NCBI RefSeq assembly: GCF_005844325.1
Contig: NZ_SPFY01000007.1
Location: 1 to 64,000, forward strand
From: Collinsella aerofaciens
GTDB lineage: Bacteria; Actinomycetota; Coriobacteriia; Coriobacteriales; Coriobacteriaceae
Direction of reading: 5' to 3'
Length of the DNA stretch: 64,000 bases
Of this stretch, positions 36,908-45,790 are shown piece after piece. Made by a program: the position numbers and the translations under genes. How positions within the stretch are numbered: the first letter of the stretch is position 1; each line of letters starts with the position of its first letter. The notes under the pieces were generated by a model that was given only the letters and a program-made list of their open reading frames with translations, did no database searches and was not told where the DNA came from.

Positions 36908-37765
36908 TTACTCTGCTTTGCCCACAGAGTTGAGGTTGGTCATGCGGATCTTAACCAGCTCGGTGATCTCACGCATACCCTCCTTAGCCGGCTTCTTGGG
37001 GTCGAAGCAGGCGGGGTTCTCGGCCATGTAGGCCATGAAGCCCTTGGTGTAGGCCTGACGCAGCTCGGTGGCGTAGTTAACCTTGCAGATGCCGTTCTTC
37101 ACAGCCTCGGCAACCTGCTCATCGGGCACACCGGAGGTGCCGTGCAGAACCAGCGGCACGTCGACGGCGTCGCGGATGGCCTTGACCACGGACTGCTCGA
37201 TGTGCGGATCGCTCGTGTACACACCGTGGCTGGTGCCAACGCCAATAGCCAGCGAGGTGCAGCCGGTACGCTCGACGAACTCCTTGGCCTCGGCCGGATC
37301 GGTGTAGGGGCTCTCGCCCTCAACCGCGGGACCGTCGTCCTCCTTGCCGCCAACCTTACCGAGCTCGGCCTCGACGGGCACGCCCATGGCGCGGCCAGCG
37401 TCGGCGACGGACTTGGTCAGGGCGATGTTGTCCTCGAAGGACTCGTGCGAACCGTCGATCATGACAGAGGTATAGCCGGTGCGGAAAGCCTGCATGCAGC
37501 GGTCATAGCCATCGCCGTGATCGAGGTGCAGAGCGACGGGCACGGAAGCGCGCTCGGCAGCAGCCTTGACCATGCCGTAGAAGTAGTCCAGACCAGCGGA
37601 CTTGATGGTGCCCGGGGTGGTCTGCATGATGACGGGGGACTTGGTCTCCTCGGCAGCGGCCAGAACGGCCATAACAAACTCGAGGTTCTCGACGTTGAAC
37701 GCGCCAACGGCGTAATGGCCGGCCTGAGCGTCCTTGAGCATCTTTTCGGTGGTAACAAGTGCCAT
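36908..37765 (-). CDS. Class II fructose/tagatose-bisphosphate aldolase
   Basis: Zinc-dependent cleavage of a ketose-1,6-bisphosphate to DHAP and glyceraldehyde-3-phosphate. The 285-residue protein has the metal ligands in ALHLDHGDGYD, the GTSHGVY and LHGTSGVPDEQ segments and a GAFNVENLEF start. It may be glycolytic FbaA or a GatY/KbaY-like tagatose-bisphosphate aldolase. No lacD gene lies in the lac cluster, so it could complete the tagatose pathway. Start ATG at 37765 follows AGAGGAG. The longer frame to 37906 lacks similarity. Confidence 0.88.
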   Translation of the reverse strand: MALVTTEKMLKDAQAGHYAVGAFNVENLEFVMAVLAAAEETKSPVIMQTTPGTIKSAGLDYFYGMVKAAAERASVPVALHLDHGDGYDRCMQAFRTGYTSVMIDGSHESFEDNIALTKSVADAGRAMGVPVEAELGKVGGKEDDGPAVEGESPYTDPAEAKEFVERTGCTSLAIGVGTSHGVYTSDPHIEQSVVKAIRDAVDVPLVLHGTSGVPDEQVAEAVKNGICKVNYATELRQAYTKGFMAYMAENPACFDPKKPAKEGMREITELVKIRMTNLNSVGKAE

Positions 37766-37906
37766 GAGCGTTTGCTCCTCTCCCTCGCCCGCATCTGGAC
37801 ATCGGGCGTAGTTGTTCGCAAAGCGTTTTACCTTGCGTTTTACTGCGCTCATTGTATGAAATTCAGCGTCTTTGCATGTGCGAGATATTGAGCCCATGCA
37901 GGTCAA

Positions 37907-38100
37907 TACAGTCGTTTTTGAAAAGTAAACGGAAGGAATTGGGGCTGGGCGGGCGTGTTCGATATTGAATTTTGGGCGTTCAGCGTCTTTCTTTTATAGA
38001 AAAGATAAGTAATCGAAAGGCGTTTTCTTACTAAAAAAGAAAATGAACGAAAATAGTTTCAACATAATTCCTGCAAATTTCGGTTCAGGATGGAGCAGCA
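37907..38100. promoter_or_regulatory. Divergent promoter region of the aldolase and deoR genes
   Basis: AT-rich stretch with repeated TTTCTT..TA.AAAAGA blocks at about 37988-38035, a plausible DeoR operator. TGTTCGATATTG at 37956-37967 matches the ACAATATCGAACA motif seen before several lac genes. Confidence 0.5.
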
Positions 38101-38904
38101 ATGACCCACGCAACAAACCGCGCTTTCGCCGATGAGCGTCGTGCCGCCATCATGGAAATGCTCGAGCACAACGCCTCGGTGCAGGTAGCAGAAATTGCCC
38201 AAACCTTTGGCGTGTCCTCTGTCACCGCTCGCGCCGACCTGAACGCACTCGCCGAGTCTGGCAAGCTGCGCCGCACGCATGGCGGCGCCGTATCGCTCCA
38301 CAAACGCCTGACCGTCTCCACGCAGGATCGCCGCATCAATGTCAACGTCGCCGCCAAGCAGGCCATCGCGCAAAGCGCCATCGAGCTCGTCAATGACGGC
38401 GACACGCTGCTCGTTGACTCGGGCACCACGGCGCTCGAGTTCGTCCGGCTCCTCGATCAGCGCAACGGCATCACCGTTATCACGGCCGACATTACCATCG
38501 CCGATTATATCGACGAGAGCATGCCCTCGGTCGATGTCGTCATGCTGGGCGGGGCGCTGCGCAAAGGCCATCGTTATCTGTACGGTCCACTTACCATGCA
38601 GGCGCTCCAAATGGTCCATGCCGATCTGGCCGTCATGTGCCCTGGCGCTTTTGTTCCCGGCTGCGGCTTTACGACCGACTTTCCGCAGATGGCCGAGACC
38701 AAAACGGCTATGATCGCCGCAGCCCATCAAAGCGTCGCCCTCATGGACGCCAGTAAGGTCAACGGACGCGGCATGTACCGTTTTGCCGAGCTGACCGATG
38801 TCGACGCCATCGTGATGGACCGAGACCCCGAAGGCGCCGTCGCCACCTCAATCGCCAAGACCGCCGACGGCGCACGTCCAGCACTCATCATCGCCGCCAA
38901 CTAA
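38101..38904 (+). CDS. DeoR-family transcriptional regulator
   Basis: 267 residues: N-terminal DeoR HTH (ERRAAIMEMLEHNASVQVAEIAQTFGVSSVTARADL) with the signature LRRTHGGA, then a sugar-phosphate-sensing domain of the RpiA-like fold (LLVDSGTTALEFVRLL, VVMLGG). Divergent from the aldolase gene, which it probably controls in response to a phosphorylated sugar intermediate. Confidence 0.9.
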   Translation: MTHATNRAFADERRAAIMEMLEHNASVQVAEIAQTFGVSSVTARADLNALAESGKLRRTHGGAVSLHKRLTVSTQDRRINVNVAAKQAIAQSAIELVNDGDTLLVDSGTTALEFVRLLDQRNGITVITADITIADYIDESMPSVDVVMLGGALRKGHRYLYGPLTMQALQMVHADLAVMCPGAFVPGCGFTTDFPQMAETKTAMIAAAHQSVALMDASKVNGRGMYRFAELTDVDAIVMDRDPEGAVATSIAKTADGARPALIIAAN

Positions 38905-38909
38905 ATAAA

Positions 38910-38946
38910 AACCACCACAAAGGTGCCTGTCCCCTTTGTGGTGGTT
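38910..38946. terminator. Bidirectional terminator / REP-like hairpin
   Basis: AACCACCACAAAGG pairs with CCTTTGTGGTGGTT around TGCCTGTCC. Lies between convergent deoR and the flavodiiron gene. Stem differs from, but loop matches, the hairpin at 27253. Confidence 0.8.
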
Positions 38947-38969
38947 GAGCGTCAAAAGTAAACGTGTCG

Positions 38970-40130
38970 CTACTTGGAAAGCTCGTCGGCGAGGACCTCG
39001 ATCTGAGCGCGCGAGGCGTCGTTGAGCGAGCCCAGCACGGTCACCTTGTTCTGCGCCAGGGTGATGTCCTTCATGCCCTCGAGCTCCTTGGCCATAACCT
39101 TGGCAGCGGTGGGCGCCCAGGAGCCGGCCTCGACGAGTGCCACCGTACGGTTCTGATAGGCGTGCTCGGCAAGCGTATGGATAAAGGTGCTCATGAACGG
39201 GAAGATCTCACCCTGATAGGTGATGGAAGCGAGCACCAGACGGTCGTAGCGGAACGCATCCTCAACGGCCTCGGCCATGTCGTCGCGAGCCAGGTCAAAG
39301 ACGGAGACCTTCTGGCCGCGAGCCTCAAGCGCTGCGGCGAGCTCCTCGACGGCAGCCTTCAGATGGCCATACACGCTCGCATAGGCGATCGTGATGCCCT
39401 CGTCCTCGGGCTGATAGCTCGACCAGGTGTTATAGGTGTCGAGGTAGTAGCCCAGGTTCTCGGTCAGCACGGGGCCGTGGAGCGGACAGATGATCTGAAT
39501 GTCCAGGTCGGCGGCCTTCTTGAGCACGGCCTGCACGAACTTGCCGAACTTACCGACGATGCCAAAGTAGTAGCGGCGAGCTTCGCAAGCCCACCCCTCG
39601 GGGTCCTCGATGTCGTTGGCGCCGAACTTGCCAAAGCCGTCGGCGCTAAAGAGCACCTTGTCGGTTGCCTCGTAAGAGAACAGTACCTCGGGCCAGTGCA
39701 CGTTGGGGGCGCCGATAAAGGTCAGGCTGTGGCCACCCAGGTCGAGCACGTCGCCCTCTTTGACGACCATCTTGCGCTCGGGGTAGTCGGTGCCAAAGTA
39801 GTTGACCATCATGCGGAAGGCGCCCATGCTGGCCACAATCTGTGCCTGGGGATAGCGCTCCATAAAGGCGGCGATACCGGCGGAGTGATCGGGCTCCATG
39901 TGATGGACAACCAGGTAGTCGGGCGTACGGCCATCGAGCACGGCCTCGAGGTTGCCGAGCCACTCGTCAACAAAGCCAGCGTCAACCGAATCGGCGACAG
40001 CGATTTTATCGCCCAAGATAACATAGCTGTTGTATGCCATGCCGTTCTCGGACACGTCGTACTGGCCCTCGAACAGGTCAATGTCGTGATCGTCGACACC
40101 GATGTAGCGGATATCCTTGGTGATCTCCAT
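38970..40130 (-). CDS. Flavodiiron protein (oxygen/NO reductase)
   Basis: FprA-type: an N-terminal metallo-beta-lactamase-like diiron domain followed by a flavodoxin domain. Iron ligands are visible in HHMEPDHSAG, NVHWPEVLF, DGFGKFG and CPLHGPV; the flavodoxin part begins near ITIAYASVYGHLKAAV. 386 residues, the usual two-domain length, with no rubredoxin tail. Expected to reduce oxygen to water in an anaerobe, which would protect glycyl-radical enzymes such as PFL. ATG at 40130 follows AGGAGG. Confidence 0.93.
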   Translation of the reverse strand: MEITKDIRYIGVDDHDIDLFEGQYDVSENGMAYNSYVILGDKIAVADSVDAGFVDEWLGNLEAVLDGRTPDYLVVHHMEPDHSAGIAAFMERYPQAQIVASMGAFRMMVNYFGTDYPERKMVVKEGDVLDLGGHSLTFIGAPNVHWPEVLFSYEATDKVLFSADGFGKFGANDIEDPEGWACEARRYYFGIVGKFGKFVQAVLKKAADLDIQIICPLHGPVLTENLGYYLDTYNTWSSYQPEDEGITIAYASVYGHLKAAVEELAAALEARGQKVSVFDLARDDMAEAVEDAFRYDRLVLASITYQGEIFPFMSTFIHTLAEHAYQNRTVALVEAGSWAPTAAKVMAKELEGMKDITLAQNKVTVLGSLNDASRAQIEVLADELSK

Positions 40131-40259
40131 CAGGCAAAGCCTCCTAGATAGACAAAAGAACCCGTCTATCATAACACTCGCCTTCATAGCCACGGCTATC
40201 TGCCAGCATCCTTATCGATTGTTATTGAGGCGGAATATATCGCCATTGACCTGCAAAAA

Positions 40260-41291
40260 CTATGTGCGCGGAGCTGCCGTGGTATGTCGAACGATAAGCT
40301 GGCCGGGAATACGAATGGCAACGGTTTTGTCCGTTGCCCCCGCCTTGGGAACCGCGTGCTCGAACACCTCGCGTCCACGCTGATGCAAATCGAATCGAAC
40401 GGTCGTGAGCTCGTTGTGTGCCACAAAATCATCGAGCGAATCGTCGACGCCCACCACGCTCACGTCCTCGGGCACGCGCAGACCGCTATCGCGCAGCGCT
40501 GCAATCGCGCCATTTGCCATCTGGTCGTTTGCCGCGTAAATCGCCGTCATGGTGCGATCGTGCTCGGCCAGGTACCTGCCGGCCTCGTAGCCGCTGTTGG
40601 CAGACCAGTCGCCCTCGAGCGGCTCTGCCGGCTCGATGTGTTTACGCTCGAGTGCATCCTGCCAACCGGCGCGACGAAATTGCTCGTCGACCGAGAATGA
40701 CGGGCCGCCAATATAGCGAATCTGCTCGTGCCCTAGCTCAAACAGGTGATCCATAAGCAATAGCGAGCAGCCGTAATGGTCGGAATCGACCGTGGTCACC
40801 TGCGGGTGCGCGTACATGGTAACGATGACCGTGCCAATGCCCGGCAGTGGATCAAACGTCTCAAAATCGGGCGCCATGCGACTCATACCGATGATGATGC
40901 CGTCCACCGGCAATGCGGCCATACGACGCGTGGCCTCGGCAAGCGAAAACTCTTCGGTCTTGGACATCTCGACCAGCGTGATGGCGCAATTATGCTCGCG
41001 AGCAGCGCTGGCGATGCCGTCGATCATTGAGAGGTTGCCGAACTTGGTCACATCGTTGACGCACAGGCCGACCGAATGGTAACGGCCGTCGCGCAGCGAG
41101 CGACCGGCATAACTCGGACGAAAGCCGAGCTCTTGCATCGCGGCCTGTACGCGCTGGCGCGTCTGCTCGTTCACATTGGGCAAGCCGTTGGCAACGCGCG
41201 AGACCGTCTGCTGCGAAACGCCGGCAGCGCGGGCGACGTCGGCCATGGAGACCGGACGCGAACTGGTATCGTTGGACGGGCGCCTTGCCAC
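40260..41291 (-). CDS. LacI-family regulator of the gal genes
   Basis: 343 residues. HTH SMADVARAAGVSQQTVSRVANGLPNV with specificity dipeptide QQ, then a sugar-binding domain. Divergent from galK. Three sites with ATGAGTACGTT or its complement lie in between (41384, 41507, 41573). GTG start at 41291 follows GTGAAGG. Confidence 0.9.
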   Translation of the reverse strand: MARRPSNDTSSRPVSMADVARAAGVSQQTVSRVANGLPNVNEQTRQRVQAAMQELGFRPSYAGRSLRDGRYHSVGLCVNDVTKFGNLSMIDGIASAAREHNCAITLVEMSKTEEFSLAEATRRMAALPVDGIIIGMSRMAPDFETFDPLPGIGTVIVTMYAHPQVTTVDSDHYGCSLLLMDHLFELGHEQIRYIGGPSFSVDEQFRRAGWQDALERKHIEPAEPLEGDWSANSGYEAGRYLAEHDRTMTAIYAANDQMANGAIAALRDSGLRVPEDVSVVGVDDSLDDFVAHNELTTVRFDLHQRGREVFEHAVPKAGATDKTVAIRIPGQLIVRHTTAAPRT

Positions 41292-41383
41292 AGGATCACC
41301 TTCACTCTTGCGAGATCTGAATAGCGTGAATGCCGGCCCGGGCAGAAATACATCCCGCGCCGAGGCCCGCTATCGTCGGACGC

Positions 41384-41586
41384 ATGTTAACGTACTCTAC
41401 TTTTTCTATCGGCGGTTCTTTTGCTCCATATGTCCATACAGCCACACCGTTCACGGCCGAAAATCTACCGATTACCAGATTCTCAAAAATAGATATGCGT
41501 TGTGTTATGAGTACGTTAACATACCCATTAACGTGCGGCACCGCGACCGTCTGGTTTGTGGTGCTCAAAATTGTTAACGTACTCAT
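41384..41586. promoter_or_regulatory. Gal operators
   Basis: Three copies of the half-site pattern ATG-AGT-ACGTT: ATGTTAACGTACTC (41384-41397), ATGAGTACGTTAACAT (41507-41522) and GTTAACGTACTCAT (41573-41586). The last is about 45 bases before the galK start. CACCGTTCACGG at 41445-41456 is a second motif. Confidence 0.7.
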
Positions 41587-41630
41587 AATGACACGGACCA
41601 GTCTCTCCCGCGTCAAGGAAAGGACCCCCC

Positions 41631-42836
41631 ATGACCACCCCCGACGAAAAGACACTCGCCACGCTCACCAAGCTGTTTGAGGAGGAGTTTGGCACCGTCG
41701 GCGATCGCCAGGTGCTCTATGTGCACGCGCCCGGCCGTTCCGAGATCAGTGGCAACCACACCGACCACGAGGGCGGCCACGTCATCGCCGGCTCGCTCGA
41801 TGTCGCCGTTGACGGCATCGCCGTAGCGACCGACACCAACAAGGTCCGCGTTGCCGATGAGGGCTACCCCACCTTTGAGATCACGCTCGACACGCTGGAT
41901 ATTCAAGAGTCCGAGAAGGGCACGTCCGCAAGCCTCGTCCGCGGCATGGCCCATGAGATTGCAGCCCTTGGCGTTGAGCCCCAGGGCTTCGACTTCGCCT
42001 TCACCTGCTCCGTCCCCTCGGGCGGCGGTCTTTCGAGCTCCGCTGCCGTCGAGGCGGCATACGGTCGTGCCATGGAGACGCTCTGGGGAGCGCCCGCCAT
42101 TGAGCCCGTCGCACTCGCCCAGATGAGCCAGCGCACCGAGAACAACTACTACGGCAAGCCCTGCGGCCTGATGGACCAGGCCGCCGTTTGCTTGGGCGGC
42201 CTCGCCTACATGGACTTTGAGGATCAGGCCCAGCCTAAGACCCAGAAGCTCGAGCTCAACTTTGAGGATCACGGCTACGCGCTCGTGCTCGTCAAGGTCG
42301 GCGCCGACCACGTGGCCGCTACCGACGACTACGCCGCCGTTCCGCGCGAAATGCAAGACGTCGCCGCCGAGTTTGGCAAGGCACGCCTGTGCGAGGTAAA
42401 CGTTGCCGATTTTGACGCCAAGCTCCCCGAGCTGCGTGCTAAGCTGGGCGACCGTGCCTGCCTGCGCGCCGTTCACTACTGGTACGAGAACGGCCTGGTC
42501 GACAAGCGCTGGGCAGCCCTGAACGCCGGCGACATCGACCAGTTCCTGGTCCTGACACGCGAGTCCGGCGCCAGCTCTGCCATGTACCTGCAGAATGTCG
42601 TTGCCAAGCTGGGCTCCGAGCAGCCCTCGATGTATGCCCTGGCACTGGCCGAGCACGTGCTCGACGGCCGCGGCGCCGTCCGTATCCACGGCGGCGGCTT
42701 TGGTGGCACCATCCAGGCCTTTGTGCCACTCGATCTGGTCGACACCTTTATCACCAAGATGAACAGCTGGCTGGGCGAGGGCTCTGCCCGTCACTACGCT
42801 ATCTCTGACAAGGGGGCTTACGCGGCATGGCTGTAA
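41631..42836 (+). CDS. galK: Galactokinase
   Basis: Phosphorylates galactose at C1, Leloir pathway. 401 residues with the galactokinase signature PGRSEISGNHTDHEGG, the GHMP ATP loop PSGGGLSSSAAVEAAYG and the C-terminal GGGFGGTIQAF. First gene of an operon with galT; the coding regions overlap by 10 bases. Confidence 0.95.
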   Translation: MTTPDEKTLATLTKLFEEEFGTVGDRQVLYVHAPGRSEISGNHTDHEGGHVIAGSLDVAVDGIAVATDTNKVRVADEGYPTFEITLDTLDIQESEKGTSASLVRGMAHEIAALGVEPQGFDFAFTCSVPSGGGLSSSAAVEAAYGRAMETLWGAPAIEPVALAQMSQRTENNYYGKPCGLMDQAAVCLGGLAYMDFEDQAQPKTQKLELNFEDHGYALVLVKVGADHVAATDDYAAVPREMQDVAAEFGKARLCEVNVADFDAKLPELRAKLGDRACLRAVHYWYENGLVDKRWAALNAGDIDQFLVLTRESGASSAMYLQNVVAKLGSEQPSMYALALAEHVLDGRGAVRIHGGGFGGTIQAFVPLDLVDTFITKMNSWLGEGSARHYAISDKGAYAAWL

Positions 42837-44455
42837 TGACCGACGCGCGCGAGGCTGCGCAGAACCTGATCGAGTACGCTATCCACCGATCGATGATCGG
42901 ACAGGACGACCGCATCTGGGCCTACAACACCATTCTGGAGTGCATCGGCGCCACGGGCCCCGCGCTCAACATGGCCTGGGCGCTCAAGACCGAGAAGATT
43001 TCGCTCTTGCACCCCGATACCCTGCCCGATTTTGACCTGGAGGGCACGCTCGCCGCGCTTTCCGAGGCCGCCGTTGCCAACGGTGCTGCCGAAGACACGG
43101 TGTCGGGCCGCGACCGCATCGCCATGCGCATCATGGGCGCGCTCATGCCGAGGCCTTCGGTTGTAAACGAGGAGTTCAACGGCCGCATGGGCGTCAACGA
43201 GCCCCGCGCCGCGACCGACTGGTTCTACGGTCTGTGCTGCGACGCCGGCTACGTGCGCCGTGCCGCCATCGCGCGCAACATCAAATGGCGCACCCCCACC
43301 AACTGGGGCGACCTGGAGATCACCATCAACCTGTCGAAGCCCGAGAAGGACCCGCGCGACATTGCCGCAGCCGGCGCCGCAAAGAACACGGGCGAGAAGT
43401 ATCCCGCCTGCCAGCTGTGCATCGAGAACGAGGGCTATCCCGGACGCTCCGCCGCAGCCGACGGCGGCGCCCATCCCGCCCGCCAGAACCTACGCGTTAT
43501 CCCCATTCAGCTCAACGACGAGCGCTGGGGCTTCCAGTACAGCCCGTACGCATACTTTAACGAGCACTGCATTGCTATGAGCTCCGAGCATCGCCCGATG
43601 CACGTCGACCGCAAGGGGCTGACCTGCCTGCTCGATTTTGTGGACCTGTTCCCGCACTACTTTATTGGCTCCAACGCCGACCTGCCCATCGTGGGCGGCT
43701 CGATTCTGTCGCACGACCACTTCCAGGGCGGCGCGCACGAGTTCCCCATGATGCATGCCGCCGAGGTCTCGCAGTTTAGCGTGCCCGGCTTTGACCAGGT
43801 CAGCGGCACCGTGTTGCAGTGGCCGCTTTCGGTGCTGCGACTGCGCTCGCACGACCGCACCCAGCTGCTCGATGCTGCCGAGAAGATTATCCTCGCCTGG
43901 CGCGAGTGGACCGACGAGTCCGTGGGCGTTATCGCACACACAGCCGACGGCGTAGCGCACAACACCGTAACGCCCGTCATCCGCCGCGTCGACTCCCGCG
44001 GCAACGCCGGCGGCGAAATCTACGAGGCCTACCTGGCGCTTCGCTGCAATATCACGACCGACGAGCATCCGCTGGGCGTATTCCACCCGCATGCCGAGTA
44101 CCACCACATTAAAAAGGAGAACATCGGCCTGATCGAGGTCATGGGCCTGGCAATTCTGCCGCCGCGCCTGGTTCCCGAGCTTGGCGCTGTCCGCGAGCAT
44201 CTGCTGGCAGCCAAGGCCGATGCCAGCTACGACCTTGCCGGTGCACTCGAGGGCGATGATCTATGCCGCAGCCACGCCGCATGGGCCGAGGATGTCTATG
44301 CCCGCCGCGCCAACGAGCTTACGGCCGACAACGCCATCGATATCCTGCACGAGGAGGTCGGCGTGGTGTTTGGCCACGTGCTCGACAACGCCGGCGTCTT
44401 TAAGTGGGACGAAGCCGGCCGCGCCGCCCAACAGCGCTTTATCGACTCACTGTAA
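42827..44455 (+). CDS. galT: Galactose-1-phosphate uridylyltransferase (type 2)
   Basis: Exchanges UMP between UDP-glucose and galactose-1-phosphate. At 542 residues it belongs to the long bacterial GalT2 class (Lactobacillus type), with RNIKWRTPTNWGDLEITINLSKPEKDP, HRPMHVDRKG, GSILSHDHFQGG and HPLGVFHPHAEYHHIKKENIGLIEVMGLAILPPRL. It overlaps the end of galK; ATG at 42836 is an alternative start inside TAATG. UDP-galactose epimerase is not in the window. Confidence 0.94.
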   Translation: MAVMTDAREAAQNLIEYAIHRSMIGQDDRIWAYNTILECIGATGPALNMAWALKTEKISLLHPDTLPDFDLEGTLAALSEAAVANGAAEDTVSGRDRIAMRIMGALMPRPSVVNEEFNGRMGVNEPRAATDWFYGLCCDAGYVRRAAIARNIKWRTPTNWGDLEITINLSKPEKDPRDIAAAGAAKNTGEKYPACQLCIENEGYPGRSAAADGGAHPARQNLRVIPIQLNDERWGFQYSPYAYFNEHCIAMSSEHRPMHVDRKGLTCLLDFVDLFPHYFIGSNADLPIVGGSILSHDHFQGGAHEFPMMHAAEVSQFSVPGFDQVSGTVLQWPLSVLRLRSHDRTQLLDAAEKIILAWREWTDESVGVIAHTADGVAHNTVTPVIRRVDSRGNAGGEIYEAYLALRCNITTDEHPLGVFHPHAEYHHIKKENIGLIEVMGLAILPPRLVPELGAVREHLLAAKADASYDLAGALEGDDLCRSHAAWAEDVYARRANELTADNAIDILHEEVGVVFGHVLDNAGVFKWDEAGRAAQQRFIDSL

Positions 44456-44501
44456 TGGTCCCTTGGGGACGGAGGAAAACAGATCATTTCGTCTTCAAGA
44501 C

Positions 44502-44542
44502 AACGGCGCCCGCCGGCAACATCACCGACGGGCGCCGTTTTT
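44502..44542 (+). terminator. Terminator of galKT
   Basis: AACGGCGCCCG pairs with CGGGCGCCGTT, followed by TTT. Confidence 0.85.
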
Positions 44543-44547
44543 GAGTG

Positions 44548-44616
44548 TAGTCATTGGGGTCATTCTTAAGGGGCGTTCTTAAACGACTAGTCATTAAAGA
44601 GCGTCCCCAATGACTA
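44548..44616. repeat. 69-bp palindrome, family 7
   Basis: Arms TAGTCATTGGGG and CCCCAATGACTA, with an inner CTTAA/TTAAG-type stem. A half copy, CCCCAATGACTA, lies at 49227-49238 beside the family 3 palindrome. Confidence 0.65.
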
Positions 44617-44650
44617 TTTGCGACCAAGGCAACGCCGGTGTCTTGGCAAC

Positions 44651-44797
44651 GACAGCGAAAACGCCCCTAAGCGAGCAAGGTGACGTGAAAGAGGAGGGCA
44701 TTGACCTTTTGGTCATGCCCGACGATTGAACGTCAGATTGCCGCTTAGGGGCGTTTGCAGCGTCGCGCCGTTACGCGGTTTGGTAAAACCGCGTAAC
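44651..44797 (-). repeat. Nested palindrome, family 2, copy 3
   Basis: On the minus strand it begins one base after the lacC stop with GTTACGCGGTTT/AAACCGCGTAAC. The second unit has ACGCCCCTAAGCG/CGCTTAGGGGCGT, TGACGT/ACGTCA and inner GGGCATGACC-AAAA-GGTCAATGCCC. Nearly identical to the copy at 31887 except for the inner hairpin. Confidence 0.87.
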
Positions 44798-44798
44798 C

Positions 44799-45734
44799 CT
44801 ACAGTTCAGTCACGACAACGCTGTTGTAGACCTCGTCCCAGCGGTCCATGACCAGGTGGCCGGTCTTGGGATCCATGGCGTTGAGCTTGCCGCAGGTATT
44901 GGCGGTCTTGAGCACCGTGACGTCGTCGGCACCAGCAGCAATGGCATGCGCAAAACCGGCAATGGTCGAGTCACCGGAACCCGTCGCGTTCACAGCCGCA
45001 ATCGCGGGCGTCTTGGCGCGGAACGCGCGGCCCTCATGGAAGCCCACCGAACCGGCAGCGCCCATCGAAACGACAACCCAGGGGATACCGGCAAAACGGT
45101 CATCGGCGGCAAGCGCCTCGCGCAGGGCATCGACATCATCGGTCGTAAAGGACGTACCCAGCAGGCCGTTAATCTCGGTCAGGTTGGGCTTTACGAGCTC
45201 AGGCTTAGCGTCGGACTCCAGCGCGGCCTCCAGCGATGCACCCGAGGTGTCGAGCAGCACCTTGGCGCCCGCCTCCTCGGCAATCTTGACGAGCTCGGCA
45301 TAGTAGCCGGCATCGACACCACGCGGCAGCGAGCCCGAAAGCGTCACAACGTCCGCCTTTGCTGCAAGCTCGGCGAATTTTGCCGTAAAGGCCTCGAGCT
45401 CGGCCGGGGCGATCTGCGGGCCGCTCTCCAAAAGCTCGGTCTGATTACCCTCGTGCAGAATATTCAGGCAAATGCGCGTCTCACCGGCGATGGGCACAAA
45501 GTCGTTCTTGACGCCGTCGGCATCCATAAGCTCGGCCATATAGGCACCCATGTGGCCGCCGAGCAGACCGGTCGCGAGCACATCGTCGCCCAACTGCAGC
45601 AGCACACGGCTCACGTTAAGGCCCTTGCCGCCAGCGGTCTTTTCGGGCGTCACGCGGTTTACATCGTCGATGATCAGCTTGTCGAGCTGATAGCGCGTAT
45701 CAATCGACGGGTTCATGGTAACGGTCAGAATCAT
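44799..45734 (-). CDS. lacC: PfkB-family hexose kinase, probable tagatose-6-phosphate kinase
   Basis: 311 residues. MILTVTMNPSIDTRYQLD is the typical start of LacC/FruK/PfkB kinases; GGKGLNVSRVL binds substrate and NATGSGDSTIAGFAHAI carries the catalytic Asp. FruK (1-phosphofructokinase) cannot be excluded, but lacA and lacB next door favour tagatose-6-phosphate. ATG at 45734 follows CAGGAG. The stop is directly followed by a family 2 palindrome. Confidence 0.85.
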   Translation of the reverse strand: MILTVTMNPSIDTRYQLDKLIIDDVNRVTPEKTAGGKGLNVSRVLLQLGDDVLATGLLGGHMGAYMAELMDADGVKNDFVPIAGETRICLNILHEGNQTELLESGPQIAPAELEAFTAKFAELAAKADVVTLSGSLPRGVDAGYYAELVKIAEEAGAKVLLDTSGASLEAALESDAKPELVKPNLTEINGLLGTSFTTDDVDALREALAADDRFAGIPWVVVSMGAAGSVGFHEGRAFRAKTPAIAAVNATGSGDSTIAGFAHAIAAGADDVTVLKTANTCGKLNAMDPKTGHLVMDRWDEVYNSVVVTEL

Positions 45735-45790
45735 ATTGAACTCCTGTTTCCGGGGCACGACACGCGCGGCCCCAAACATACGATAGCTCG

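Noticed and set aside
41384-41586. Repeated operator blocks considered as a CRISPR-like array
   Set aside because: Only three short sites in mixed orientation with irregular spacing; they fit LacI operators.
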